Notes under the pieces: model-generated
Database searches by the model: none
Seen by the model: only the letters and a program-made list of their open reading frames with translations
Told to the model about the DNA's origin: nothing
Shown: positions 1 to 6,639 of the stretch, piece after piece
Layout: every line of letters starts with the position of its first letter
Numbering within the stretch: the stretch's first letter is position 1
Program-made: the position numbers and the translations under genes
Source of the DNA: an uncultured Methylopila sp.
GTDB taxonomy: Bacteria > Pseudomonadota > Alphaproteobacteria > Rhizobiales > Methylopilaceae
Length of the DNA: 42,288 bases
NCBI GenBank assembly: GCA_902168115.1
Contig: CABHPB010000077.1
Coordinates: 1-42,288 of the forward strand
Direction: 5' to 3'

Positions 1-43
1 ACCTCTCTATTCGTCGGCAGCGTCAGATGTGTATAAGAGACAG
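1..43 (+). other. Residual Nextera adapter (P5/i5 side), not genomic
   Basis: Bases 11-43 match the Nextera read-1 transposase adapter, beginning TCGTCGGCAGCGTC and ending in the mosaic end AGATGTGTATAAGAGACAG. Bases 3-10 (CTCTCTAT) look like an i5 index and bases 1-2 like the end of the P5 oligo. Reading frames through this stretch give the peptides MYKRQ and MCIRDS, which recur in databases as adapter artefacts. Genomic sequence begins at 44. Confidence 0.98.
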
Positions 44-307
44 CCTCTCGGGAGAGGGGAGGGAGGCGGGGCCGGCAGCGCTTCGCTCCCCGGACGGAGC
101 GCCATCCCTCCCCTTGCAAAGGCGAGGGCAGGGTGGGGATCGTTCAGAACTGAACGGGACGCCGGGCGTAGAGCTTCATCCGGGACCCGGCCCCACCCTT
201 ACGCTCCCCTCGGGAGAGGGGAGGATACGGGAACGGCAGCGCCATGATGATCAGCGGCGCCGGCCGAGGCGGCTGGACACACGTCGCCGGGCGTCCGATG
301 CAGGGCC
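44..307. repeat. Gene-poor stretch with two copies of a CTCCCCTC hairpin repeat
   Basis: I see no credible gene here. Two copies of a dispersed palindromic repeat are present. One starts at 44 (CTCTCGGGAGAGGGGAG). The other is at 204-223, with arms CTCCCCTC and GAGGGGAG around a GGGA loop. Both are followed by G-rich sequence that includes a cggcagcgc motif. Related copies occur near 7640-7675 and at 22873-22892. The open frames crossing this stretch have no start signal or recognisable protein and look like by-products of high GC. Confidence 0.6.
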
Positions 308-562
308 GTGCGGCTGATCAAAGGACTCTTCGGCGCCGTCCTCTTCCTCGCCGGCTGCGCGGGCGTGCTGGCCGGACTTGGGCTCGCCGCGACGGGCGCC
401 CTCGCGATCAAGGACCAGTGCCCCCTCGGGCACGACTGCCACGACGCGAGGATGGTTCTCGGTCTGGGCGCGGCGTTTTTCATCGCTGGATGCTGCGCCG
501 TCTTCGCGGCCGAACGCCTGTCCCGAGACCGCCCGGCAGACGAGCGCCGCAACCTTCGCTAG
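308..562 (+). CDS. Small two-helix membrane protein, hypothetical
   Basis: An 84-residue protein with two strongly hydrophobic stretches, about residues 6-34 (rich in Leu, Ala and Gly) and 48-68. They are separated by a loop carrying CPLGHDC, and a basic tail follows (RLSRDRPADERR). This is a typical layout for a two-pass inner-membrane protein. The start is a GTG because no ATG is available in frame; the upstream AGGG is only a weak ribosome site. It lies 10 bp upstream of a lipoprotein gene on the same strand, so they may be co-transcribed. I do not recognise a family. The loop cysteines could form a disulfide or bind metal, but nothing here shows that. Confidence 0.55.
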   Translation: MRLIKGLFGAVLFLAGCAGVLAGLGLAATGALAIKDQCPLGHDCHDARMVLGLGAAFFIAGCCAVFAAERLSRDRPADERRNLR

Positions 563-572
563 AACGGCGCCC

Positions 573-944
573 ATGCGTCGCCTTTTTAGTCTCGTCGCCG
601 TCGCCGCCCTGCTCGCCGCCTGCAACGAGCGCCCGATGAACGAGACTGACTATGACGGGCTCGTTCGCGTCTATCCGCCCCACAAGGGCTACCAACTGCG
701 CGGCTACGATATCTCCGACAGCTACGCGCCGAACGCCTATGTCGAACTGCTGGACTTCCATAGGAAGACCCGGACGAAACTGGTGAGCTACACCGGCGGC
801 GGCTCGATCACCCATGGCGAGTTCAGCGCGACGTGGGCCGAGAACGGCGTCGACTTGACGATCACGCTCCCCGAGGGCGTGTCGATGAGAAACGCGGTCG
901 CGTCGACGACGGGGCTGAACATCAAGTACCGGACGGGGTCTTGA
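573..944 (+). CDS. Predicted small lipoprotein, hypothetical
   Basis: A 123-residue protein beginning with MRRLFSLVAVAALLAAC. It has a basic N-terminus, a hydrophobic core and a lipobox ending at Cys17, so it should be a type II signal-peptide lipoprotein anchored after processing. The mature part is polar, Tyr- and Thr-rich (VRVYPPHKGYQLRGYDISD and later segments) and looks like a small beta-rich domain. I chose the ATG at 573 because the signal peptide starts there; the same frame is open further upstream but encodes implausible Arg/Ser-rich sequence overlapping the previous gene. No family is recognised. Confidence 0.72.
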   Translation: MRRLFSLVAVAALLAACNERPMNETDYDGLVRVYPPHKGYQLRGYDISDSYAPNAYVELLDFHRKTRTKLVSYTGGGSITHGEFSATWAENGVDLTITLPEGVSMRNAVASTTGLNIKYRTGS

Positions 945-966
945 GGCCGGGTGTTGCCAAGCGCGT

Positions 967-1111
967 CGTCATGCCCGGACTTGATCCGGGCATCCATCCT
1001 CAAGAACTCGGATGTTTCCGAGTTCCTCACCAACGTGGCGAAGTCGGAAGCATCCGACTTCGCAGGCGCGTCCGCGCCCGATGGATCGCCGGGTCAAGCC
1101 CGGCGATGACG
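967..1111. repeat. Composite palindromic repeat (MPGLDPGIH / DRRVKPGDD type)
   Basis: A mosaic element of four consecutive hairpins bounded by CGTCAT at 967-972 and ATGACG at 1106-1111. In order the stems are GCCCGGA/TCCGGGC, GAACTCGGA/TCCGAGTTC, GCGAAGTCGGA/TCCGACTTCGC and TCGCCGGG/CCCGGCGA. Translated, its ends give the peptides MPGLDPGIH and MDRRVKPGDD, which are familiar from repeats dispersed through alphaproteobacterial genomes. It sits in the gap after the lipoprotein gene and may form a strong RNA structure. Confidence 0.85.
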
Positions 1112-1134
1112 CCCCTATCGGATCCTTCGCGTCA

Positions 1135-1326
1135 ATGACTCTGCGCCGCATCCTGTCGTTCACGTCGAAAGCCCTGATCGCGGCGGCGCTGATCGTTTGC
1201 GCGCTGCTGCTTTACGAGTGCCACCGGATCAACGAGCACATCGACCGCTGCGCGGACGACTCGTCGAACGACTACATCACGGACGACGCGCTCAGGGCCA
1301 AGGAGTGCGCGAAGGACGGGTATTGA
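1135..1326 (+). CDS. Small single-pass membrane protein, hypothetical
   Basis: A 63-residue protein with a basic N-terminus (MTLRRILSFTSK), one hydrophobic helix (ALIAAALIVCALLLY) and a short polar C-terminal tail with three cysteines and many acidic residues. This layout suggests a membrane-anchored protein with a small periplasmic domain. I chose the ATG at 1135 because upstream in-frame codons lie inside the palindromic repeat that ends at 1111. The ribosome site is weak. It is the last native-looking gene before the low-GC patch. No family is recognised. Confidence 0.5.
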   Translation: MTLRRILSFTSKALIAAALIVCALLLYECHRINEHIDRCADDSSNDYITDDALRAKECAKDGY

Positions 1327-1510
1327 GCGCGGCGAGAACAAAGCCAAAATCACTCGGCCTCACGGATACATTGGTGCACTTGGAGTTACGGTTGCTTCGA
1401 GGGTCGCTGGCATCTTCTTTAATTACGTATAATAGATTATGAAATTATCATCGTCTCTCAATCTATTCATTGTATATTATGTATTTAGGTCGTGGACTCA
1501 TAGCTCTGAG
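1327..1510. other. AT-rich intergenic stretch at the edge of a low-GC patch
   Basis: Base composition drops sharply here: about 1415-1490 is mostly A and T (for example attacgtataatagatta), against a strongly GC-rich surrounding. I see no gene. The segment around 1496-1512 (GACTCATAGCTCTGAGC) lies just outside the transposase stop codon, where an insertion-sequence terminal repeat would be expected. Confidence 0.5.
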
Positions 1511-1633
1511 CTAGGAGCGGTTTGAGGCGAGGAGCACTGCGGCGAGGAAGTTTCTGGCGAGATTGTCGAAGCGCGTCGCGATGCGGCGGAAGTGCTTGAG
1601 TTTGCAGAAGAAGCGCTCGACGAGATTGCTTTG
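1511..1633 (-). pseudogene. 3' remnant of an IS5-family transposase gene
   Basis: Read on the minus strand, this encodes about 40 residues, including QSNLVERFFCKLKHFRRIAT and then FDNLARNFLAAVLLAS, ending in a TAG at 1513-1511. The pattern NxVERFFxKLKxFRxIATRxD, followed by NFLAAVxLAS, is the C-terminal end of IS5/IS427-group DDE transposases and includes the catalytic Glu region. Nothing upstream of about 1640 continues the protein, so the N-terminal and central parts, with the first two Asp residues, are missing. The element cannot transpose. It marks a past insertion and deletion beside the low-GC orphan gene. Confidence 0.8.
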
Positions 1634-1689
1634 TTCCAGGGAAGGTTCCTGAGAAACCCTACATCAGCTATCTGGGAAATTAGAATGCC

Positions 1690-2124
1690 ATGTTTGGTGA
1701 TCTGTTTATAAAAGCGCCCACTGCTGGTGACCTGAGCGATGTCTGCAAGTCGTTGGCGGCTCATTTAGGAATCCAAGAATTTCTCGAACGAGAAAGCTCA
1801 AATTACATAGGTGGGGGATACTATGCCGGCAGCACTCTTGGAGTGATCATACACCTATCATTGACGGATGATCTTAGTATTGGCCGGTTTCCGTTCCATT
1901 TGACGTTCAGGCCTGACGGATTCATTGTTGAGCGAAGCGGCGGCTTCGATTGGCTGGCAGATATAGTCGCTAGAAAGCTAGCGATGGCCGGCTATGAGGT
2001 AATAAGAAGTCCGGATTACGAGTTAACGAGCGCAACGTTCTTCAAATATACATATAATTCTGGCACGAAAGGGGATGAATACAGAGGAGTACATATCAAT
2101 CCATTTACTATTGACAGCAGGTGA
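1690..2124 (+). CDS. Low-GC orphan protein of unknown function
   Basis: A 144-residue soluble protein without signal peptide or membrane helix. It starts MFGDLFIKAPTAGDLSDV, has a central Gly/Tyr-rich segment (NYIGGGYYAGS) and alternating hydrophobic stretches that suggest a mixed alpha/beta fold. Codon use (many AAT, ATA, TTA and AGA codons) and the visibly lower GC set it apart from every other gene in the window. It begins about 55 bp from the transposase remnant, so acquisition by transfer is likely. In-frame TAG at 1681 excludes a longer N-terminus. Size, isolation and composition resemble small immunity or accessory-island proteins, but no family is recognised and no toxin gene is adjacent. 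Confidence 0.65.
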   Translation: MFGDLFIKAPTAGDLSDVCKSLAAHLGIQEFLERESSNYIGGGYYAGSTLGVIIHLSLTDDLSIGRFPFHLTFRPDGFIVERSGGFDWLADIVARKLAMAGYEVIRSPDYELTSATFFKYTYNSGTKGDEYRGVHINPFTIDSR

Positions 2125-2456
2125 GCCGAGAACACATTTCGTCATGTGGAGTTATCTTACATTTCTTGTATGTTGGGATGTCAACTGCAACTTCGCCGCA
2201 TCTCAAATAGTATTCTTCAAAAGTGCTCGAAGAGAGTAAGACCTGATAGAAGGGGCGCGAGGGTCATTTCGCGCGGCTTTCTCCCTCATGAACTCATCGT
2301 GCCTGACGATATAACGCCCCGAGAGCGGGACAGCACGGTTAGCCATCTTTGCAATCTCCAGTGTGCCATGAAAGGCAGAGCGCGACTGGGACGTGCGCGT
2401 CAATGACACGAAAATGCTTGGGTTGCTGGCTGATACAGTTGGATTGACTTCGGAAG
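2125..2456. other. Transition zone between the low-GC patch and the native backbone
   Basis: The first part (2125-2230) is still AT-rich and carries no convincing gene. Base composition returns towards the genome average from about 2250. The only candidate is a 47-codon minus-strand frame listed separately. An 86-residue plus-strand frame over the same bases has no ribosome site and lacks the look of a real protein. Confidence 0.45.
2203..2346 (-). CDS. Possible 47-residue basic small protein
   Basis: A short minus-strand frame starting MANRAVPLSGRYIVRHDEF and ending in LLKNTI. GGAG stands 9 bases before the ATG at 2346-2344, a plausible ribosome site. The frame stays open upstream into unrelated sequence, so the start rests on that ribosome site alone. 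The protein is basic (many Arg and Lys) and has no membrane segment. It could be a real small gene, the end of a gene truncated during the insertion event, or chance. I do not recognise a family. Confidence 0.3.
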   Translation of the reverse strand: MANRAVPLSGRYIVRHDEFMREKAARNDPRAPSIRSYSLRALLKNTI

Positions 2457-3443
2457 CTACGCCTCCGGCAGCGTCACCACTCCCGCCGCGCCGCCCTCGC
2501 AGCCATAGGCCAGCCGCGCGCCGATCGCGTCCCAGCCGAGCGCCGTGATGGCCTGGCCGTCCGGGTCGCGGACCGGTATCTCCGCGTTGTCGGCGATCCG
2601 CACCATGAAGACGCAGCCGTCCTCGTAGCCGAGCGCGACGACGCCGGCCCTGGGGTGCGCCGCGACGCGGGAGACGCGCGCGGGGCGGATTCCGAGCTCC
2701 TTCGGGGCCTTGCCCATCGGGCCGTCCTTGGCCTGGAACGGCCACAGGATCGCGGCGTCGGCGCCGGCGGTCGCGAGCCACTTGCCGTCCGCCGTCCAGG
2801 CGGTCGAGCGCACTTTTCCGGGATAGCCGGACATCCGCATGTGGGCGGCGTCCGCCACGCGCCAGCCGTGCAGCGCGTTCTCCTGCATCGTGGTGACGAC
2901 GAAGCGGCCGTCCGGCGCGAATGTCGCGTCGATGTGGGAGCCCTTCCAGGTGAGCTCCTTCGGCTCGCCCTCGACGCGCGGAAACCAGAGCGAGACGCCG
3001 TTGTAGCGGGCGACCGCGAGCTGATAGCCCTTCGGCGCGAAGGCGAGGCCGCGCGCGGAGGAGGGGGCCTCGAAACTCCTGACCGCGCCCTTGCCGTCGC
3101 GCGCAGAAACCTTCTTGCCACAGGACCAGGCGACCGCGCCGTCCGGACCGAGCGCGACGGCGTCGATCCAGCCCTTGGCGTCGCCGATCGGCTCGGGCGT
3201 GTCGCCGGCCGAGAATTTCAGCACCTTGCCGTCGTCGCCGCCGGTGACGAGCACGTTCTTCCCCGCCGCCGCGCACAGCACCGCGCCCTCGTGCGCCGGG
3301 ATCTTGAGCTCGCCGTCGCTGGTCACGAACAGCACCACCCCGTCGCCCAGCGCGAACGCCGCCGCCTCGCCGAGGAAGGAGGCCGAGATGACGTAGGCCC
3401 CGGCGTCGAGGGTCTTGGTGTGGTTGGCGAGGGCGGGGGGCAT
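2457..3443 (-). CDS. WD40-repeat beta-propeller protein
   Basis: A 328-residue protein built almost wholly of degenerate WD40 blades. Repeated units have the form 'VxAxAFxPDGRxLAxAxxDGxVxLW': VSLWFPR, ATFAPDGRFVVTT, STAWTADGKWLATAGAD and AILWPF all fit that pattern. No enzyme motif or signal peptide is present, so it is probably a cytoplasmic protein-binding scaffold. It lies downstream of the CobW GTPase on the same strand, separated by 148 bp containing a palindromic repeat. From experience the pairing of a WD40 protein with a CobW/COG0523 GTPase recurs in this bacterial group, so it may serve metal-dependent protein maturation, but the partner is inferred. The ATG at 3443 follows AGAGGTGAACC, a good ribosome site. 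Confidence 0.85.
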   Translation of the reverse strand: MPPALANHTKTLDAGAYVISASFLGEAAAFALGDGVVLFVTSDGELKIPAHEGAVLCAAAGKNVLVTGGDDGKVLKFSAGDTPEPIGDAKGWIDAVALGPDGAVAWSCGKKVSARDGKGAVRSFEAPSSARGLAFAPKGYQLAVARYNGVSLWFPRVEGEPKELTWKGSHIDATFAPDGRFVVTTMQENALHGWRVADAAHMRMSGYPGKVRSTAWTADGKWLATAGADAAILWPFQAKDGPMGKAPKELGIRPARVSRVAAHPRAGVVALGYEDGCVFMVRIADNAEIPVRDPDGQAITALGWDAIGARLAYGCEGGAAGVVTLPEA

Positions 3444-3452
3444 GGTTCACCT

Positions 3453-3581
3453 CTTGTCCCGGCCGCAGCGAAGCGGAGAGCCGGGACCCAGACGCGCCGC
3501 GCCCGAAAGATCGGCGCGGCGTCGTCCGGGCAGGCTGGGGTCGGTTCGTGTTTATGGGTCCCGGCTCAAGGCCGGGACAAG
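3453..3581. repeat. Palindromic element with CTTGTCCCGGC terminal repeats
   Basis: Perfect 11-bp terminal inverted repeats, CTTGTCCCGGC at 3453-3463 and GCCGGGACAAG at 3571-3581, enclose about 107 bp. Each end forms its own hairpin, with GCCGGGACC near 3481 and GGTCCCGGC near 3557. A single-hairpin relative lies at 5479-5505. It falls between the CobW gene and the WD40 gene and may reduce read-through or stabilise mRNA. Confidence 0.8.
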
Positions 3582-3591
3582 GAGAGGACGC

Positions 3592-4743
3592 TTACGCCGC
3601 GCAGGCTTCAAAACCCTGGCGAAGCTTGGCCTCGTCGAGCTCCTTGCCGATGAAGACGAGCTTGGAGCGGCGCGTCTCCTGCGGCGTCCATTCCCGCTGC
3701 AGGTCGCCGTCGAGGATCATGTGCACGCCCTGGAAGACGAAGCGGCGCGGCTCGTTCTTGAAGGCGAGGATGCCCTTCCAGCGGAGGAAGTTCTGGCCTT
3801 CCGTCTGGGCGAGGTCGTTGACCCAGGGCATGAACTTGTTCGGGTCGACGTCGCCGGGGATCTCGAGCGCGACCGACTGCATGGTCTCGTCGTGATAGTG
3901 CTTCAGCCCGCCATGCGAATGGGCGTGGTCGTCATCATGGTGATGATGGCCATGATCGTGGTCATGTTGGTCATGGTGGTGGTCATGGCCACAGCCGCAA
4001 TCCGGTCCGTGCTCGTGGTGGTCATGGCCATGATGGTCATGGTGACCATGCGAATGACCATGGTGGTCGTGGTCGTGCTCGTCGGCCTCCAGGAAGGCCG
4101 GCTCGATCGCCAGGATCCGGTCGAGGTCGAACGCGCCCTTGTCGAGCACCGCGTCGAGCGCGACGTTGCACTTCTGGGTGCGGATGACGCGGGCATAGGG
4201 GTTGATGCCGCGGATGCGGGCCTCGACTTCCTCCAGATCATGGCCCGAGACGAGATCGGTCTTGTTCAGCAGGATGACGTCGGCGAAGGCGATCTGGTTC
4301 TTGGCCTCGGGCGCGTCCTTGAGCCGGTCCGTCAGCCACTTGGCGTCGGCGACCGTCACCACCGCGTCGAGCCGCGCCTTGCGGCCGACCTCCTCGTCGA
4401 TGAAGAAGGTCTGCGCGACCGGGGCAGGATCGGCAAGGCCCGTGGTCTCGACGATGATCGCGTCGAACTTGCCCTTCCTCTTCATCAGCCCTTCGAGAAT
4501 GCGGATGAGGTCGCCGCGCACCGTGCAGCAGACGCAGCCGTTGTTCATCTCGAACACTTCCTCGTCCGCGCCGACGACGAGGTCGTTGTCGATGCCGATC
4601 TCGCCGAACTCGTTGACGATGACGGCGTATTTCTTGCCGTGACTTTCGGTGAGGATGCGGTTCAGGAGCGTGGTCTTGCCGGCGCCGAGATAGCCGGTGA
4701 GCACGGTGACGGGCGTCTTGTCGGACGCTTCGGAAAGCGACAT
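3592..4743 (-). CDS. CobW/COG0523-family metallochaperone GTPase with His-rich domain
   Basis: A 383-residue G3E-class P-loop GTPase. Visible motifs are Walker [10 protein letters not shown] (residues 17-25), the diagnostic metal-binding GCVCC (69-73, Cys70, Cys72, Cys73), ETTGLADP (99-106) and the guanine-specificity motif NKTD (160-163). Between the GTPase domain and the C-terminal CobW_C domain lies a stretch of about 70 residues (near 227-295) dominated by His and Asp with one CGCG motif, a metal-binding 'sponge'. The C-terminal domain ([11 protein letters not shown] onward) is complete. Family members deliver zinc or cobalt to client proteins using GTP hydrolysis; here zinc is the likelier metal, but no Zur-like site is visible upstream. 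It is divergent from the GH25 gene and upstream of the WD40 gene. Confidence 0.93.
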   Translation of the reverse strand: MSLSEASDKTPVTVLTGYLGAGKTTLLNRILTESHGKKYAVIVNEFGEIGIDNDLVVGADEEVFEMNNGCVCCTVRGDLIRILEGLMKRKGKFDAIIVETTGLADPAPVAQTFFIDEEVGRKARLDAVVTVADAKWLTDRLKDAPEAKNQIAFADVILLNKTDLVSGHDLEEVEARIRGINPYARVIRTQKCNVALDAVLDKGAFDLDRILAIEPAFLEADEHDHDHHGHSHGHHDHHGHDHHEHGPDCGCGHDHHHDQHDHDHGHHHHDDDHAHSHGGLKHYHDETMQSVALEIPGDVDPNKFMPWVNDLAQTEGQNFLRWKGILAFKNEPRRFVFQGVHMILDGDLQREWTPQETRRSKLVFIGKELDEAKLRQGFEACAA

Positions 4744-4857
4744 GGAGCCTCCGGGAAAATCTTCGGCGCGCTGAAGGCGTCGGGGAGCTTGGGGTCGCGC
4801 CTGATATAGCGAGCGGACGCGGAAACGTCATCCCGCATCGGGGAGCCTGAAAGCCTC

Positions 4858-5475
4858 ATGTTCAACGGCGTGATCGACGTCTCGCACCACAACCGCATCG
4901 AGGATTTCGCCCGCCTGCGGCGGGCCGGGATCGTCGCCGTGATCCACAAGGCGACCGAGGGCGCGACGTTCCGCGATCCGCTCTATTCTGAGCGCCGGGA
5001 GGCCGCGCGGGCGGCGGGGCTCGGCTTCGGCTCCTACCACTTCTCCAGCGGCGTTGCGGTCGACGCACAGGCGGAAAACTACCTGTCCCACGCCGATCCG
5101 CGCGACGACGAACTGGTCTGCCTCGACTGGGAGGAGAGCTTTTCGGGCCGCGACATGTCGCTCGCCGAAGCCGAGGCGTTCGTGGCGCTGGTCGAGGCGC
5201 GGATCGGCCGGCCGCCGGTTCTGTATGGCGGCCGCCATCTGCGGGAGACCCTCGCCGGCGTCGAGCGCTCAGCCCTGTCGCGCTGCCCGCTCTGGTACGC
5301 CCGCTTCGCGCCCGATCCGACGGGCGTCCCGGCGCTGTGGGACCGCTGGACGCTCTGGCAGTACACCGACGGCGCGAGCGGCCCGCTGCCGCACGAGGTC
5401 GACGGGATCGGCCCCTGCGACCGGGATCTGTTCAACGGAACCGAGGCCGAGTTTTTCGCGCGCTGGCCGTTCTGA
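4858..5475 (+). CDS. Glycoside hydrolase family 25 muramidase (lysozyme-like)
   Basis: A 205-residue single-domain GH25 protein. The hallmark features are GVIDVSHHN at residues 4-12 (Asp7), KATEG at 31-35, the YHF block at 60-62, the catalytic pair LDWEE with Asp90 and Glu92, and LWQYTDG near 160-170. The family cleaves the MurNAc-GlcNAc beta-1,4 bond of peptidoglycan. No signal peptide is visible, so it either acts after lysis, is exported by another route, or has a cytoplasmic start mis-set; the ATG at 4858 fits the fold's first strand well. It is divergent from the CobW gene (114 bp apart) and converges on the TetR gene. Phage genes are absent, so a prophage lysin is unlikely. Confidence 0.88.
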   Translation: MFNGVIDVSHHNRIEDFARLRRAGIVAVIHKATEGATFRDPLYSERREAARAAGLGFGSYHFSSGVAVDAQAENYLSHADPRDDELVCLDWEESFSGRDMSLAEAEAFVALVEARIGRPPVLYGGRHLRETLAGVERSALSRCPLWYARFAPDPTGVPALWDRWTLWQYTDGASGPLPHEVDGIGPCDRDLFNGTEAEFFARWPF

Positions 5476-5478
5476 ATT

Positions 5479-5505
5479 CTTGTCCCGGCCTCGAGCCGGG
5501 ACAAG
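5479..5505. terminator. Perfect hairpin between convergent genes (TTGTCCCGGC family)
   Basis: Arms CTTGTCCCGGC (5479-5489) and GCCGGGACAAG (5495-5505) enclose a 5-base loop. The hairpin begins 3 bp after the GH25 stop and ends 4 bp before the TetR stop, as expected for a bidirectional terminator. There is no clear T-run, so it may act only as an RNA-stabilising stem. It is a single-hairpin relative of the element at 3453-3581. Confidence 0.65.
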
Positions 5506-5509
5506 ACGG

Positions 5510-6151
5510 TCACACCTGCAGCCGCTCCAGCACAGCCGGCAGCAGCGCCTCGGCCGCCGCCTCGGCCGCGCCCGGGCCGACCCCGAACACGCCGTCGAGC
5601 GCGAGCCGGGCGAAGCCGTGGACCATCGACCAGGCGGCGATGACGCGCGCGTCCGCTTCGGCGCCGGGCCGGCCGGCCTCGGCGGGGCGGCCTTCGACAG
5701 CCGCCGAAATCAGCTCGAAGGCGCGCGATCCAGCGGCGGCGTAGGCCGCGTTTTCGGGGTCGATCCGCCCCCTGCGCCACATCACGTCGAAGCGGGCGGG
5801 TTCGGCCAACGCATAGGCGACGTAAGCGCGGCCCTGCGCATGCAGCCGCTCGATCCGCGAGGCGCCAGCCGCGAACGAGGCCGCGTCGCTCGCGGCGAGC
5901 GCGTCGCCGAGGCCCTGGAAACCTTCCGTGGCGAGCGCCGTGAGCAGGCCCCGCGCGTCGCCGAAGTGATGCGTCGGCGCCGCCGGCGAAACGCCTGCCC
6001 GCCGCGCCGCCTCGCGCAGGGAAAACCCGTCGACGCCGCGCTCGCGGATGATCGCTTCTGCGGCATGCAGGAGGGCGGAGCGCAGATCGCCATGATGGTA
6101 GGCGCCCGGCTTCGGGGCACTCGACTTGACAGTGTTAAGATCGTCGACCAT
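5510..6151 (-). CDS. TetR/AcrR-family transcriptional regulator
   Basis: A 213-residue repressor-type protein. The N-terminal TetR domain has the YHHGDLR entry motif (residues 18-24) and a helix-turn-helix at about 43-63 (FSLREAARRAGVSPAAPTHH). The C-terminal ligand domain is of the WHG type common to regulators carrying YHHGDLR. It is divergent from the ABA4-like gene pair with only 38 bp between starts. A 46-bp imperfect palindrome covers its own start codon, so it probably represses both itself and the divergent operon. The ligand is unknown. The ATG at 6151 is the only in-frame start before the domain. Confidence 0.92.
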   Translation of the reverse strand: MVDDLNTVKSSAPKPGAYHHGDLRSALLHAAEAIIRERGVDGFSLREAARRAGVSPAAPTHHFGDARGLLTALATEGFQGLGDALAASDAASFAAGASRIERLHAQGRAYVAYALAEPARFDVMWRRGRIDPENAAYAAAGSRAFELISAAVEGRPAEAGRPGAEADARVIAAWSMVHGFARLALDGVFGVGPGAAEAAAEALLPAVLERLQV

Positions 6152-6171
6152 ATGTATCTTTACAACGTCAA
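6126..6171. promoter_or_regulatory. Candidate TetR operator overlapping a divergent promoter
   Basis: TTGACAGTGTTAAGAT (6126-6141) and ATCTTTACAACGTCAA (6156-6171) are inverted copies matching at 13 of 16 positions around a 14-bp centre. The inner arms TGTTAAGAT and ATCTTTACA match at 8 of 9. TTGACA at 6126-6131 with CATATG 17 bp later could also serve as -35 and -10 for the plus-strand operon, so bound repressor would block it. The site includes the start codon of the TetR gene, which fits autoregulation. Confidence 0.65.
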
Positions 6172-6189
6172 GATAGAGGCGGGCAAGCC

Positions 6190-6639
6190 ATGCTGTCTCC
6201 CGAGACGCTCTTCCAGATCTGCAACACGGTCGCGCTGCTATGCTGGATCGCCCTGGGCGCGACGACGCTGATCGGCGCGGCCCGGCGTTTCGTCTGGCCG
6301 GCGACAGGTCTCGTCGTCCCGGCGCTGTTCGCCGTCGCCTATGTCGCAGCGCTTTCGGCGGGACTGGCGAAGGGCGGGGGCGGCGGCTTCGGGTCGATCG
6401 CCGAAGTGCGCCAACTCTTCGCCGACGACCATGCGCTGACGGCAGGCTGGATCCACTATCTCGCCTTCGACCTCGTCGTCGGAACCCTGATCGCCCGGGA
6501 CGCGGCGCGCTCGGGCGTCGCCGCGGTCTTCACGCTGCCGGCGCTGGCGCTGACGTTCCTGTTCGGCCCCGCCGGCCTGCTCGCCTATCTCGTCGTCCGC
6601 CTCGCCAAAGGCGGCAAGCTCAGGGAGAGCCTGTCATGA
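6190..6639 (+). CDS. ABA4-like (DUF4281) integral membrane protein
   Basis: A 149-residue protein with four hydrophobic helices (about 9-28, 35-58, 85-105, 112-136). The segment FADDHALTAGWIHYLAFDL followed by a conserved LTFLFGPAGLLAYLVVR is characteristic of the ABA4 family. Plant ABA4 is needed for neoxanthin formation, and bacterial relatives are of unknown function. It starts 38 bp from the divergent TetR gene and overlaps the next gene by four bases (ATGA), so the two form one operon under the TetR palindrome. No carotenoid genes are nearby, so a pigment role here is not supported. Confidence 0.85.
   Translation: MLSPETLFQICNTVALLCWIALGATTLIGAARRFVWPATGLVVPALFAVAYVAALSAGLAKGGGGGFGSIAEVRQLFADDHALTAGWIHYLAFDLVVGTLIARDAARSGVAAVFTLPALALTFLFGPAGLLAYLVVRLAKGGKLRESLS

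Noticed and set aside
27-317. Open frames starting MCIRDS or MYKRQ
   Set aside because: They begin in adapter sequence.
2146-2406. 86-codon plus-strand frame after the orphan gene
   Set aside because: No ribosome site, and its composition changes half-way with the GC shift; not protein-like.
4744-4857. Zur box for the CobW gene, or a copy of the lut/glc palindrome (cctgatatagcg near 4799)
   Set aside because: No palindrome of Zur type is present, and the cctgatat match is only a half-site.
4858-5475. GH25 muramidase as a prophage lysin
   Set aside because: No holin, tail or other phage genes are nearby and base composition matches the backbone.
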